Assembly (NCBI RefSeq): GCF_014650075.1
Contig: NZ_BMUG01000009.1
Span: forward strand, 124,001-188,000
Reading direction: 5' to 3'
DNA from: Streptomyces microflavus
Lineage (GTDB): Bacteria; Actinomycetota; Actinomycetes; Streptomycetales; Streptomycetaceae
DNA length: 64,000 nucleotides
The position numbers and the translations under genes are program-made. The notes under the pieces were generated by a model that did not search any database, had not been told where the DNA came from, and saw only the letters and a program-made list of their open reading frames with translations. Positions 27,787-36,011 of the stretch are shown here, in pieces. How positions within the stretch are numbered: the stretch's first letter is position 1; every line of letters begins with the position of its first letter.

Positions 27787-27828
27787 CAGCGGACTGCCTC
27801 TCCCGCTGCCCCCGCGCCAGCAGGTAAC
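27767..27828 (+). repeat. Duplicated gene end after DUF6542
   Basis: GCCCCCGCGCCAGCAGGTGAC (27767-27787), which contains the stop codon, recurs at 27808-27828 with one base changed (TAAC). A third, shorter CAGGTAACGC follows at 27841. The gap before ppgK therefore looks like expanded copies of the gene end. Confidence 0.82.
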
Positions 27829-27873
27829 GCACCACCCGGCCAGGTAACGCCGCCCCAGCAGCAGGCGCCGCCC

Positions 27874-28611
27874 CTACCTCCCCGCCGCCGCCATCGCCGC
27901 GCCGACGATCCCCGCGTTGTTCTGGAGCTCCGCCGGGACCATCTCCGCGCGGACCTTCTCGATCAGCGGCAGGAACTTCTCCGCCTTGCGGCTCACGCCT
28001 CCCCCGACGATGAACAGCTCGGGCGAGAACAGCATCTCCACGTGCAGCAGGTACTTCTGGACCCGGTGCGCCCAGTGCTGCCAGCTGAGGTCCTCGTCCT
28101 CCTTGGCCTTCGTGGAGGCACGCTTCTCCGCGTCGTGGCCGTGCAGCTCCAGGTGGCCCAGCTCCGTGTTGGGGACGAGCCGGCCGTCGACGAAGAGCGC
28201 GCTGCCGATGCCCGTACCGAAGGTCAGCATGATGACCGTGCCCTTGCGGCCCCGGCCCGCGCCGAACGTCATCTCCGCGACCCCGGCCGCGTCCGCGTCG
28301 TTCAGGATCGTCACGGGCTGGCCGACCCGCTCGCCCAGCAGGGCGCGGGCGTCGATGTCGATCCAGCCCTTGTCGACATTGGCCGCCGTGCGCGTGGTGC
28401 CGTCCGTGACGACGCCCGGGAACGTGATCCCGATCGGGCCCGACCAGTCGAAGTGGCCGACGACCTCTGCCACGCAGTCGGCCACGCGGTCGGGCGTGGC
28501 CGGATGCGGTGTCAGCACTTTGTGGCGCTCCTGCGCCAGGTCCCCTCGGTCCAGGTCCACGGGAGCGCCCTTGATCCCTGAACCGCCGATGTCCACGCCG
28601 AAGATCTCCAT
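27874..28611 (-). CDS. ppgK: Polyphosphate glucokinase
   Basis: This 245-residue ROK-type kinase has the phosphate-binding motif GVDIGGSGIKGA at residues 4-15, the sugar-binding GITFPGVV segment, the catalytic-base region NDADAAGVAEM near 105 and LTFGTGIGSALF near 128. It phosphorylates glucose using inorganic polyphosphate or ATP, an actinobacterial speciality and the main link between polyphosphate stores and glycolysis. The ATG at 28611 gives the normal family length. It precedes ispH on the same strand with a 73-nt spacer that holds short repeats. Confidence 0.93.
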   Translation of the reverse strand: MEIFGVDIGGSGIKGAPVDLDRGDLAQERHKVLTPHPATPDRVADCVAEVVGHFDWSGPIGITFPGVVTDGTTRTAANVDKGWIDIDARALLGERVGQPVTILNDADAAGVAEMTFGAGRGRKGTVIMLTFGTGIGSALFVDGRLVPNTELGHLELHGHDAEKRASTKAKEDEDLSWQHWAHRVQKYLLHVEMLFSPELFIVGGGVSRKAEKFLPLIEKVRAEMVPAELQNNAGIVGAAMAAAGR

Positions 28612-28648
28612 GGAAACACCGTACGGGCAGGCCGGGCCCCGTGCCCTG

Positions 28649-28691
28649 CTACTCGGCCTACTCGCGGACTCCGCCTACTCGCGCCTACTCG
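28649..28691. repeat. Four CTACTCG copies around the ispH stop codon
   Basis: CTACTCG occurs at 28649, 28658, 28675 and 28685. On the coding strand each reads CGAGTAG, so the last codon and stop of ispH (at 28685-28690) are repeated three more times just downstream. Confidence 0.8.
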
Positions 28692-29665
28692 GCGGAGAGG
28701 GCGGCGGCCTCGGCGCGGAGGTCCCGGCGGAGCTCCTTGGGGAGGGAGAAGGTGATCGACTCGTCGGCCGTCTTGACCGTCTCCACGTCCTCGTAACCGC
28801 GCTCCGCGAGCCACTCGATGACCCCGTCGACCAGGACGTCGGGGACCGAGGCACCGGAGGTCAGGCCGACCGTCGTCACGCCCTCCAGCCACGCCTCGTC
28901 GATCTCGCTCGCGAAGTCGACCAGGTGGGCGGCGTCGGCTCCGGCGTCGAGGGCGACCTCGACCATGCGGATGGAGTTCGAGGAGTTCTTGGAGCCGACC
29001 ACGATGACCAGCTCGGCGTCCTCGGCCAGCTTCTTCACCGCGATCTGGCGGTTCTGCGTGGCGTAGCAGATGTCGTCGCTGGGCGGCGAGAGGAGGTTGG
29101 GGAACTTCGACTTGAGCGCGCCCACCGTCTCCATCGTCTCGTCGACGGAGAGCGTGGTCTGGGAGAGCCAGACGACCTTCGACTCGTCGCGGACCTCGAT
29201 GTTCGCCACGTCCTCGGGGCCGTCGACCAGCTGGATGTGGTCGGGGGCCTCTCCGGAGGTGCCGATGACCTCTTCGTGGCCCTCGTGGCCGATCAGGAGG
29301 ATGTCGTAGTCCTCCTTGGCGTACCGGACGGCTTCCTTGTGGACCTTGGTGACCAGCGGGCAGGTCGCGTCGATGGTCGCGAGCTTGCGCTCGGCGGCCT
29401 CCGCGTGGACGGTGGGCGCGACTCCGTGCGCGGAGAACATCACGATGGACCCTTCGGGGACCTCCGCGGTGACGTCCACGAAGATCGCACCCTTCTTCTC
29501 CAGGGTCTGCACGACGTACTTGTTGTGCACGATCTCGTGGCGGACGTAGATCGGGGCCCCGTACTGCTCCAGGGCCTTCTCGACGGCGATCACGGCGCGG
29601 TCCACGCCCGCGCAGTAGCCACGGGGTGCGGCGAGCAGGACACGACGGGCAGGCGTTGCAGTCAT
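28685..29665 (-). CDS. ispH: 4-hydroxy-3-methylbut-2-enyl diphosphate reductase
   Basis: IspH catalyses the last step of the MEP pathway, making IPP and DMAPP with a [4Fe-4S] cluster. The three cluster cysteines are visible in GYCAGVDRA near the N-terminus, DATCPLV near residue 93, and ICYATQNRQ near 195; the active-site Glu of the GHEGHEEVIG stretch is also present. The 326-residue length is normal. ATG 29665 lies 7 nt after TACGAT on the minus strand, consistent with a leaderless transcript; an ATG three codons earlier (29674) is the alternative start. It is divergent from an amino-acid permease. Confidence 0.95.
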   Translation of the reverse strand: MTATPARRVLLAAPRGYCAGVDRAVIAVEKALEQYGAPIYVRHEIVHNKYVVQTLEKKGAIFVDVTAEVPEGSIVMFSAHGVAPTVHAEAAERKLATIDATCPLVTKVHKEAVRYAKEDYDILLIGHEGHEEVIGTSGEAPDHIQLVDGPEDVANIEVRDESKVVWLSQTTLSVDETMETVGALKSKFPNLLSPPSDDICYATQNRQIAVKKLAEDAELVIVVGSKNSSNSIRMVEVALDAGADAAHLVDFASEIDEAWLEGVTTVGLTSGASVPDVLVDGVIEWLAERGYEDVETVKTADESITFSLPKELRRDLRAEAAALSAE

Positions 29666-29763
29666 GCGTCCCATCGTAAGGCCGTACCGAACAGGCGCCG
29701 TGACGGCCGGGTCGGGAGACTGATGGCTGGACGGGTGCAGCGGACGGTGACTGTGGAGGGTTC

Positions 29764-31167
29764 ATGACGTCTGACTCGGGGAGCGGTACGGGGTCTGCGG
29801 GCGGCAGCGGGGCAGGGAGCAGCGCCGAGGAGGGCAAGCTGCGGCGGTCCCTCGGCTTCCGGGACCTCGTCGTCTACGGGCTGCTGTTCATCGCGCCCAT
29901 GGCCCCCGTCGGGATCTTCGGCACCCTGGACGCCAAGTCCGGCGGCTCGGTCGCCCTCGTCTATGTCGTGGCCACCGTCGTCATGGGGTTCACCGCCTTC
30001 AGTTACGCCCAGATGGTGCGGGTCGCCCCCTTCGCCGGCTCGGTCTTCACGTATGCCCGCAAGGGGCTCGGGGAAGGGCCCGGCTTCATCGCCGGGTGGA
30101 TGGCGATGCTCGACTATCTGCTGATCCCGGCCGTCGCCTACCTCTTCTCCGGGATCGCGATGAACGCGCTGGTCCCCGAGGTGTCGCGGTGGGTGTGGAC
30201 CGCGTTCGCCGTCCTGATCACCACCCTGCTCAATCTGTGGGGGGTGCGGGCGGCCGCACGGGTCGGGTTCGCCGTGCTGGCCATGGAGATCGTGGTGCTG
30301 CTGGTCTTCGTGGTGTCGGCCGTGGTCGTCCTCGTACGGGACGGGGCGCAGCGCGGGTGGCTGACGCCGCTGACCGGGGACGCCACGTTCTCCATGGCGG
30401 CGGTCCTGGGCGCGGTGTCGGTGGCCGTCCTGTCGTATCTGGGGTTCGACGCCATCGCCTCGTTCGCGGAGGAGGTGACGGGCGGGTCGCAGAAGGTGGC
30501 GCGGGCCGTGCTGTTCTGTCTGGTGCTCGCGGGGGTGCTGTTCATCGCCCAGACGTATCTGGCGGCGCTCCTGGAGCCGATGAGCTCGGCGGAGCTGGCC
30601 GCGGATCCGGCGGCCCAGGGGTCGGCCTTCTACGACGCGGTCGACGCCTCCGTCGGGACCTGGCTGCACGACCTGGTCGCGGTCAGCAAGGCGATCGGTG
30701 CGGCGTTCGCGGCGCTGGCGGGGCAGGCCGCCGCCGGGCGGCTGGTCTTCGCGATGGCCCGCGAGCGGCGGCTGCCGTCCTTCCTCGCGAAGGTCGACCC
30801 GAAGTCGGGCGTGCCGCGGGTGGCGATCCTGGGGGCCGCGATCGTGACGCTCGTGGCCGCCGTGTGGGCCGCCCGGCGCGACGACGGCCTGGACCATCTG
30901 GTGTCGGTGGTGGACATCGGGGCGTTGACCGCGTTCGTGCTGCTGCACGCGTCGGTGGTCGGCTGGTTCGCCGTACGCCGGATGAGCGGGCCGCCCGTCT
31001 GGTGGAAGCACGTGCTCATGCCGGTGGTCGGTGCGGGGGTGCTGATCGCCGTCATCGTGGAGGCGACGACGAGCGCCCAGGTGGTGGGGTTGTGCTGGCT
31101 GGCTGTGGGGTTCGTGGTCCTCGCGGTGCAGGGGGCGGGCGGGCGCGGGATGGAGCGTCCTCACTAG
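29764..31167 (+). CDS. APC-family amino acid permease
   Basis: This 467-residue transporter has a disordered Ser/Gly-rich N-terminus (1-25), then about 12 membrane spans with the family signature IAPMAPVGIFG in the first unwound helix and GFDAIASFAEEV in the sixth. That is the substrate-binding pair of APC transporters. It imports amino acids or amines with a proton; the exact substrate cannot be read. The ATG has a GGAGGG site at 3-8 nt upstream. It lies between ispH and xseA as a conserved neighbour in streptomycetes. Confidence 0.9.
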   Translation: MTSDSGSGTGSAGGSGAGSSAEEGKLRRSLGFRDLVVYGLLFIAPMAPVGIFGTLDAKSGGSVALVYVVATVVMGFTAFSYAQMVRVAPFAGSVFTYARKGLGEGPGFIAGWMAMLDYLLIPAVAYLFSGIAMNALVPEVSRWVWTAFAVLITTLLNLWGVRAAARVGFAVLAMEIVVLLVFVVSAVVVLVRDGAQRGWLTPLTGDATFSMAAVLGAVSVAVLSYLGFDAIASFAEEVTGGSQKVARAVLFCLVLAGVLFIAQTYLAALLEPMSSAELAADPAAQGSAFYDAVDASVGTWLHDLVAVSKAIGAAFAALAGQAAAGRLVFAMARERRLPSFLAKVDPKSGVPRVAILGAAIVTLVAAVWAARRDDGLDHLVSVVDIGALTAFVLLHASVVGWFAVRRMSGPPVWWKHVLMPVVGAGVLIAVIVEATTSAQVVGLCWLAVGFVVLAVQGAGGRGMERPH

Positions 31168-31249
31168 GGGCCTCGGTGAGTGCCTCAGTAAGGGGTTTGC
31201 CCTTCCCGGACCGCCGTCGTTGTCGGTGCGTCCCGATACGCTCGGGCGC

Positions 31250-32473
31250 ATGGCTCTCAACACGTCCGCGGAAGCGCCGCTGCCCGTCGGTGAGGTGTCG
31301 CGGCTCATCGGGGGGTGGATCGACCGGCTCGGTGCCATCTGGGTGGAGGGGCAGATCACCCAGCTGTCGCGGCGGCCGGGTGCCGGGGTCGTCTTCCTGA
31401 CCCTGCGCGACCCCTCGCACGACATTTCGGTGAGCGTGACCTGCTTCCGGCAGGTCTTCGACCGGATCGCCGACGTGGTGAGCGAGGGCGCCCGGGTCGT
31501 CGTCCTCGCCAAGCCCGAGTGGTACGCGCCCCGGGGGCAGCTGTCGCTGCGGGCCACCGACATACGGCCGGTCGGTATCGGTGAGCTGCTGGTGCGGCTG
31601 GAGCAGCTGAAGAAGTCGCTCGCCGCCGAGGGGCTCTTCGCCCTGGACCGGAAGAAGCCGCTCCCCTTCCTGCCGCAGCTCATCGGGCTGGTCTGCGGGC
31701 GTGCCTCGGCCGCCGAGCGCGATGTCCTGGAGAACGCGCGCCGCCGCTGGCCCGCCGTGCGCTTCGAGGTCCGCAACACCGCCGTGCAGGGGGTGAACGC
31801 GGTCAGTCAGGTGGTCCAGGCGGTCGAGGAGCTGGACGCGCTGCCCGAGGTGGACGTGATCGTCGTGGCCCGGGGCGGCGGCAGCGTGGAGGACCTGCTG
31901 CCGTTCTCCGACGAGCAGCTGATCCGGGCCGTGGCCTCCTGCCGTACGCCGGTGGTCTCCGCGATCGGCCATGAACCCGACTCCCCGCTGCTGGACCTGG
32001 TGGCCGATCTGCGCGCCTCCACGCCCACGGACGCGGCCAAGAAGGTCGTACCGGACGTGGGCGAGGAGCTGGAGAGGGTGCAGCAGTTGCGGGACCGGGC
32101 GCTGCGGACCGTACGGGGGATCCTGGACCGTGAGGAGCGGGGGCTCGCGCACGCGCTGGGGCGGCCCGCCATGGAGCACCCCCAGCGGCTGGTGGACGAG
32201 CGGGCGGCGGAGGTCGACGCGCTCGTCGGGCGGAGCCGCCGGGTGCTGGGCCATCTGCTGGACCGGGCCGATTCGGAGCTCGCGCACACCCGGGCCCGGG
32301 TCGTCTCGCTGTCGCCCGCCGCCACGCTGGAGCGGGGGTACGCGGTGCTCCAGCGGCCCGACGGGCATGTGGTGCGCTCCCCCGCCGAGGCCGGGGCGCC
32401 CGGTGAGCCGCTGCGGGCACGGGTGTCGGAGGGGGAGTTCACGGTGCGGGTGGACGGGGGCGGGGACGGGTGA
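31250..32473 (+). CDS. xseA: Exodeoxyribonuclease VII large subunit
   Basis: This is a 407-residue XseA: an N-terminal OB-fold (about 10-105, WVEGQITQLSRRPGAGVVFLTLRD), the catalytic exonuclease VII domain (about 115-290, with the VARGGGSVEDLLPFSDE motif) and a long coiled-coil that docks XseB. It degrades single-stranded DNA in both directions in complex with XseB. I take ATG 31250; an in-frame upstream start at 31220 would add ten unlikely residues. xseB follows after 59 nt, so the two subunits are co-transcribed. Confidence 0.95.
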   Translation: MALNTSAEAPLPVGEVSRLIGGWIDRLGAIWVEGQITQLSRRPGAGVVFLTLRDPSHDISVSVTCFRQVFDRIADVVSEGARVVVLAKPEWYAPRGQLSLRATDIRPVGIGELLVRLEQLKKSLAAEGLFALDRKKPLPFLPQLIGLVCGRASAAERDVLENARRRWPAVRFEVRNTAVQGVNAVSQVVQAVEELDALPEVDVIVVARGGGSVEDLLPFSDEQLIRAVASCRTPVVSAIGHEPDSPLLDLVADLRASTPTDAAKKVVPDVGEELERVQQLRDRALRTVRGILDREERGLAHALGRPAMEHPQRLVDERAAEVDALVGRSRRVLGHLLDRADSELAHTRARVVSLSPAATLERGYAVLQRPDGHVVRSPAEAGAPGEPLRARVSEGEFTVRVDGGGDG

Positions 32474-32532
32474 GCCTCGATGAGGAGGCTGGGCGCGTGG
32501 GACCGGGAAACGACAGACCTAGGGTGGATCAC

Positions 32533-32790
32533 ATGACGGACGACGGTACGGCGGCGGCTGCCGCGACGGGCACGCTCGGGTACGAGCAGGCGCGGGACGA
32601 GCTGATCGAGGTCGTGCGCCGGCTGGAGGCGGGCGGCACGACGCTGGAGGAGTCGCTGGCCCTGTGGGAGCGGGGCGAGGAGCTGGCGAAGATCTGCCGC
32701 CACTGGCTGGAGGGCGCCCGGGCCCGCCTGGACGCCGCGCTGGCCCGCCCGCAGGACGAGCCCGGCGGGGGTCCGGGCTCCGACGACTGA
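32533..32790 (+). CDS. xseB: Exodeoxyribonuclease VII small subunit
   Basis: This 85-residue protein has the XseB core LGYEQARDELIEVVRRLEAGGTTLEESL, a helical hairpin that binds the large subunit in several copies, with an acidic Gly/Asp tail. I use ATG 32533; an upstream GTG at 32470 overlaps the xseA stop (GTGA) and would add 21 residues with no family similarity, though it could couple translation. A TAGGGT box ends 9 nt upstream of the ATG and may be a second promoter for xseB alone. Confidence 0.93.
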   Translation: MTDDGTAAAAATGTLGYEQARDELIEVVRRLEAGGTTLEESLALWERGEELAKICRHWLEGARARLDAALARPQDEPGGGPGSDD

Positions 32791-32831
32791 ATCCCTGGCG
32801 ACCGCAGCCGGCCGACAACCGCGGCCGGGCT

Positions 32832-32850
32832 GTGGAGTGGATCACTCCAC
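32832..32850. promoter_or_regulatory. Perfect 8-bp inverted repeat upstream of the reductase promoter
   Basis: GTGGAGTG (32832-32839) and CACTCCAC (32843-32850) are inverted around GAT, 42 nt past the xseB stop and 11 bp before the -35 box of the next gene. It could end the xseB transcript or bind a regulator. Confidence 0.6.
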
Positions 32851-32861
32851 TCCGGTTTTAG

Positions 32862-32891
32862 TTGAAAGTTAACCTACCTCTCCGTTACGGT
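32862..32891 (+). promoter_or_regulatory. Vegetative-type promoter of the malonic semialdehyde reductase gene
   Basis: TTGAAA (32862-32867) and TACGGT (32886-32891) are separated by 18 bp, matching the HrdB-type consensus well. A GGAAGG ribosome site at 32921 and the ATG at 32937 follow, implying a leader of about 40 nt. Confidence 0.72.
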
Positions 32892-32936
32892 CGACTCATC
32901 GCTTCCCCCCATGCCCGTCCGGAAGGTTTGCCCCAG

Positions 32937-33527
32937 ATGTCCCTCGTTCTTGACCCCGCCGCCCAGGACCTCCTCTTCCGCGAGGCCCGCACCGCCAACA
33001 CGTTCACCGACGAGCCGGTGACCGACGAGCAGGTCCAGGCCATCTACGACCTGGTCAAGTTCGGCCCGACCGCCTTCAACCAGTCGCCGCTGCGCGTCGT
33101 CCTGGTCCGCTCCGCCGAGGGTCGCGAGCGTCTGGTGCAGCACATGAGCGAGGGCAACCGCCCCAAGACCGCCACCGCTCCGCTGGTCGCGATCCTGGCC
33201 GCCGACAACGAGTTCCACGAGGAGATCCCGGCGCTGCTGCCGCACTTCCCGCAGGCCAAGGACATGTTCTTCGCCGAGCGCCCGGTCCGTGAGTCCAGCG
33301 CCGGCCTCAACGCCGCGCTCCAGGCCGCCTACTTCATCATCGGCGTCCGCGCCGCCGGCCTGGCCGCCGGACCGATGACCGGCTACGACGCCGCCGGCGT
33401 CCAGAAGGAGTTCCTGGACGGCGACCACACCCCGCTGATGATCGTCAACATCGGCAAGCCGGGCGAGGACGCCTGGTTCCCGCGCAGCCCGCGCCTCTCC
33501 TACGACGAGGTCATCACGACCGTCTGA
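32937..33527 (+). CDS. RutE-like malonic semialdehyde reductase (nitroreductase family)
   Basis: The 196-residue flavoprotein has the FMN-binding nitroreductase fold with the ARTANTFTDEPVTDEQ opening and the FGPTAFNQSPLRVVLVRS segment characteristic of the RutE/HadB group. In pyrimidine breakdown RutE reduces malonic semialdehyde to 3-hydroxypropionate, but homologues outside a rut operon, as here, may detoxify other aldehydes or nitro compounds. The gene stands alone with its own promoter and a palindrome upstream, and ends at a very long hairpin terminator. Confidence 0.88.
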   Translation: MSLVLDPAAQDLLFREARTANTFTDEPVTDEQVQAIYDLVKFGPTAFNQSPLRVVLVRSAEGRERLVQHMSEGNRPKTATAPLVAILAADNEFHEEIPALLPHFPQAKDMFFAERPVRESSAGLNAALQAAYFIIGVRAAGLAAGPMTGYDAAGVQKEFLDGDHTPLMIVNIGKPGEDAWFPRSPRLSYDEVITTV

Positions 33528-33532
33528 GCGGC

Positions 33533-33579
33533 TACGTGAAGGGGCCCGGAACACCTGGTGTTCCGGGCCCCTTCACGTA
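33533..33579. terminator. Very long bidirectional terminator (22-bp stem, 3-nt loop)
   Basis: TACGTGAAGGGGCCCGGAAC plus two more bases (33533-33554) pairs perfectly with 33558-33579 around CTG. It separates the convergent reductase and DUF4245 genes and is the longest perfect stem in the window. Confidence 0.95.
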
Positions 33580-33592
33580 CGTACGGAGGACA

Positions 33593-34165
33593 TCACGTAC
33601 GCGCGGGCGCGGAGGGCGACGGCACCGGGCCCCCGACCGGTTCCGTCTTCAGCGCGGCGGCCATCTCCACCAGCCGCTCCTTGGGTGCCGAGCCGGTCAC
33701 CACGGTGGTGTGCCCCTTGTCCACCAGGACGAGGGCGTTGTACTTCGCGCCCTTCCAGTACTGCCACTCGCGGCCCGCCACCGTCTCGGTAGCCCCGCTG
33801 TCCTTGGCCTTCTGGCTGACCTGGGGGACGTACGTCCGGACGGCGGCGGTGGACTGCTCGACCGCGACGTACTTGCCGTCCGGGTCGAGGAAGCCGATGT
33901 GCCAGGCCTTGCCCGCGGCGGCGTCGTACGAGACGGAGGTCGGCTTCCACTGCTCCGGCAGGCCCTCCGGCGCGGCGACCGGGTAGGGCGCGGCGATGCG
34001 TACCGTCGCCAGTTCCACGGTGAAATCGACGGCCTTGACCGGGTCGAGGTTCTCGTCGTGCGGAACGAAGATGTAGATGACGCCCGCGCAGGCGGCGGTC
34101 ACCAAGGTCGACAGGAACATGTTCCTGGCCGTCTGTTTGCCTCGCTTGCTTGCCACGGGGTCCAT
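33593..34165 (-). CDS. DUF4245 membrane-anchored protein
   Basis: This 190-residue protein has a short Lys/Arg-rich cytoplasmic end, one membrane span (about 14-36, ARNMFLSTLVTAACAGVIYI) and an extracytoplasmic domain of about 150 residues with WQYWKGAKYNAL near residue 135. That is the DUF4245 layout, a family restricted to actinobacteria with no known activity. Its position next to glpX is conserved in the genus. A GTG three codons after the ATG is a possible alternative start. Neither has an obvious ribosome site. Confidence 0.88.
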   Translation of the reverse strand: MDPVASKRGKQTARNMFLSTLVTAACAGVIYIFVPHDENLDPVKAVDFTVELATVRIAAPYPVAAPEGLPEQWKPTSVSYDAAAGKAWHIGFLDPDGKYVAVEQSTAAVRTYVPQVSQKAKDSGATETVAGREWQYWKGAKYNALVLVDKGHTTVVTGSAPKERLVEMAAALKTEPVGGPVPSPSAPART

Positions 34166-34281
34166 GGTGGCACGCGGCCCGGCGCGCCCGGCCGCAGGGT
34201 GGGGCCGGGCGCGGGTGCTGACGGTGGGTGGCGGCGGGAGTACGGACCGGGGCGCTCATGCGTGACCCGCACTGCTCATTT

Positions 34282-34297
34282 TATCGACCTACCGATA
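34282..34297. promoter_or_regulatory. Candidate operator upstream of glpX
   Basis: TATCG (34282-34286) and CGATA (34293-34297) form an inverted repeat around ACCTAC, 53 bp before the glpX ATG. It lies in the divergent DUF4245-glpX region and overlaps a possible TAGAGT -10 box. Confidence 0.45.
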
Positions 34298-34349
34298 GAG
34301 TCACAGCACCCTCATATCCGGTCGTCGCCGTACAGAAAGGTGCGCTCCG

Positions 34350-35381
34350 ATGTCCGAGCATCATCTGCCGTCCCAATTGGAGGTCTCCCCGGAGGCCCCC
34401 GACCGCAACCTGGCCCTGGAGTTGGTCCGGGTCACCGAGGCCGCCGCGATGGCCGCCGGGCGCTGGGTGGGCCGCGGCGACAAGATCGGCGCCGACGGCG
34501 CCGCAGTGAAGGCCATGCGCACCCTCGTCTCGACCGTCTCGATGAACGGCGTCGTCGTCATCGGGGAAGGTGAGAAGGACGAAGCCCCCATGCTGTTCAA
34601 CGGCGAGCGGGTCGGCGACGGCACCGGCGCCGAGGTCGACATCGCGGTCGACCCGATCGACGGCACCACGCTGAACGCCAAGGGCATGCCGAACGCGATC
34701 GCCGTGCTGGCGGCCGCCGACCGCGGGGCGATGTTCGACCCGTCCGCGGTCTTCTACATGGACAAGCTGGTCACGGGGCCCGAGGCGGCGGACTTCGTCG
34801 ACATCGACGCACCCGTGGCGGTGAACATCCGGCGCGTCGCACGGGCGAAGAACTCCACGCCCGAGGACGTCACCGTCGTCATCCTCGACCGCCCTCGCCA
34901 CGAAGGCATCGTCAAGGAGATCCGGGAGACGGGCGCCCGGATCAAGTTCATCTCCGACGGCGACGTGGCGGGCTCGATCATGGCCGCCCGTGAGGGCACC
35001 GGCGTCGACCTGCTGATGGGCATCGGCGGCACTCCCGAGGGCATCATCTCGGCGTGCGCCATAAAGTGCCTCGGCGGGGTCATCCAGGGCAAGCTCTGGC
35101 CCAAGGACGAGGCCGAGCGGCAGAAGGCGCTGGACGCGGGCCACGATCTGGACCGGGTGCTGTCGACCGACGACCTGGTCAGCGGCGACAACGTGTTCTT
35201 CGTGGCGACGGGGATCACCGACGGTGAGCTGATGCGCGGTGTGCGGTACCGCGCGGAGACAGCGACCACCGAGTCGATCGTGATGCGCTCCAAGTCCGGC
35301 ACGATCCGGACGATCTCCTCGACCCACCGGCTGTCGAAGCTGCGCGCCTACAGCGCCATCGACTTCGACCGCGCGAAGTAG
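34350..35381 (+). CDS. glpX: Class II fructose-1,6-bisphosphatase
   Basis: The 343-residue GlpX enzyme dephosphorylates fructose-1,6-bisphosphate, the committed step of gluconeogenesis. Metal-binding motifs of the lithium-sensitive phosphatase superfamily are present: VIGEGEKDEAPML near residue 72 and DPIDGTTL near 97, along with GGTPEGIISACA near 228. Actinobacteria use this class as their main FBPase. The ATG at 34350 has an AAAGGTG site. The gene is convergent with a WhiB-like gene and divergent from DUF4245. Confidence 0.96.
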   Translation: MSEHHLPSQLEVSPEAPDRNLALELVRVTEAAAMAAGRWVGRGDKIGADGAAVKAMRTLVSTVSMNGVVVIGEGEKDEAPMLFNGERVGDGTGAEVDIAVDPIDGTTLNAKGMPNAIAVLAAADRGAMFDPSAVFYMDKLVTGPEAADFVDIDAPVAVNIRRVARAKNSTPEDVTVVILDRPRHEGIVKEIRETGARIKFISDGDVAGSIMAAREGTGVDLLMGIGGTPEGIISACAIKCLGGVIQGKLWPKDEAERQKALDAGHDLDRVLSTDDLVSGDNVFFVATGITDGELMRGVRYRAETATTESIVMRSKSGTIRTISSTHRLSKLRAYSAIDFDRAK

Positions 35382-35416
35382 CGGAGGAGCAGGCCGGAAG
35401 CAGGAGAAGCCGAGAG

Positions 35417-35450
35417 AGGGGGCGCGGGGGCCACGGTCCCCGCGCCCCCT
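35417..35450. terminator. Hairpin terminator between glpX and the WhiB-like gene
   Basis: AGGGGGCGCGGGG (35417-35429) pairs with CCCCGCGCCCCCT (35438-35450) around 8 nt. Confidence 0.85.
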
Positions 35451-35464
35451 CCCCCGTCGGCCGC

Positions 35465-35836
35465 TCAGCCGGCCGCGGCTATGCGCTCCGCCGGTGCGGC
35501 GGCGGTCAGTTCGATGTCGCGGCGGCGCCGGCGGGCCAGCGCGACCCGGCGTTCGGCAGCGGTGAGGCCGCCCCACACCCCGTACGGCTCGGGCTGCATC
35601 AGTGCGTGCTCCCGGCACGCCACCATCACCGGGCAGCGGGCACAGACCCGCTTGGCGGCCTCCTCACGGGCCAGTCGGGCGGCGGTCGGCTCCTTCGACG
35701 GGGCGAAGAACAGCCCGGCTTCGTCCCGGCGGCACACCGCCTCCGAGTGCCAGGGGCCCGCCTCGTCCTCCCGGGCGGGGGTCCGCTGGGCAGGAACGGC
35801 GGCGACCTGCAGAGGCTGATGCGGCGGTTGCAGCAC
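35465..35836 (-). CDS. WhiB-like Fe-S transcription factor
   Basis: The 123-residue protein has the four conserved cysteines of WhiB proteins, Cys35, Cys65, Cys68 and Cys74 (the C-X2-C-X5-C trio in VCARCPVMVAC), which hold a [4Fe-4S] cluster, and the GVWGG turn at residues 86-90 followed by the Arg-rich DNA-contact tail (RRVALARRRRRD). WhiB-like proteins usually act by binding sigma-A region 4 and answer to redox or nitric oxide. The Arg-rich end and its position beside glpX fit the wblI-like member of Streptomyces, though I am not certain enough to use the symbol. The GTG start at 35836 has AGGAG 6 nt upstream. Confidence 0.93.
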   Translation of the reverse strand: MLQPPHQPLQVAAVPAQRTPAREDEAGPWHSEAVCRRDEAGLFFAPSKEPTAARLAREEAAKRVCARCPVMVACREHALMQPEPYGVWGGLTAAERRVALARRRRRDIELTAAAPAERIAAAG

Positions 35837-36011
35837 GGTCTACTCCTGACGACGGCTACGGCTTCGCGAGCGAGAGACGATGCAGCAAGCCATACCCACC
35901 GTGTGTACGCCTAAGCACTCAGTGCCACCGGCGCACGGTGTGCGACAAGGGCTCCGGGAGGTGTTCTGGCTGATTCCCGAACGTGCGTCCGCCGCCCCGT
36001 TCGAGCCGTTC

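Noticed and set aside
29662..31779. Long open frame antisense to the permease and xseA
   Set aside because: Rich in Arg, His, Pro and Gly with no domain, as expected from the reverse frame of GC-rich genes.
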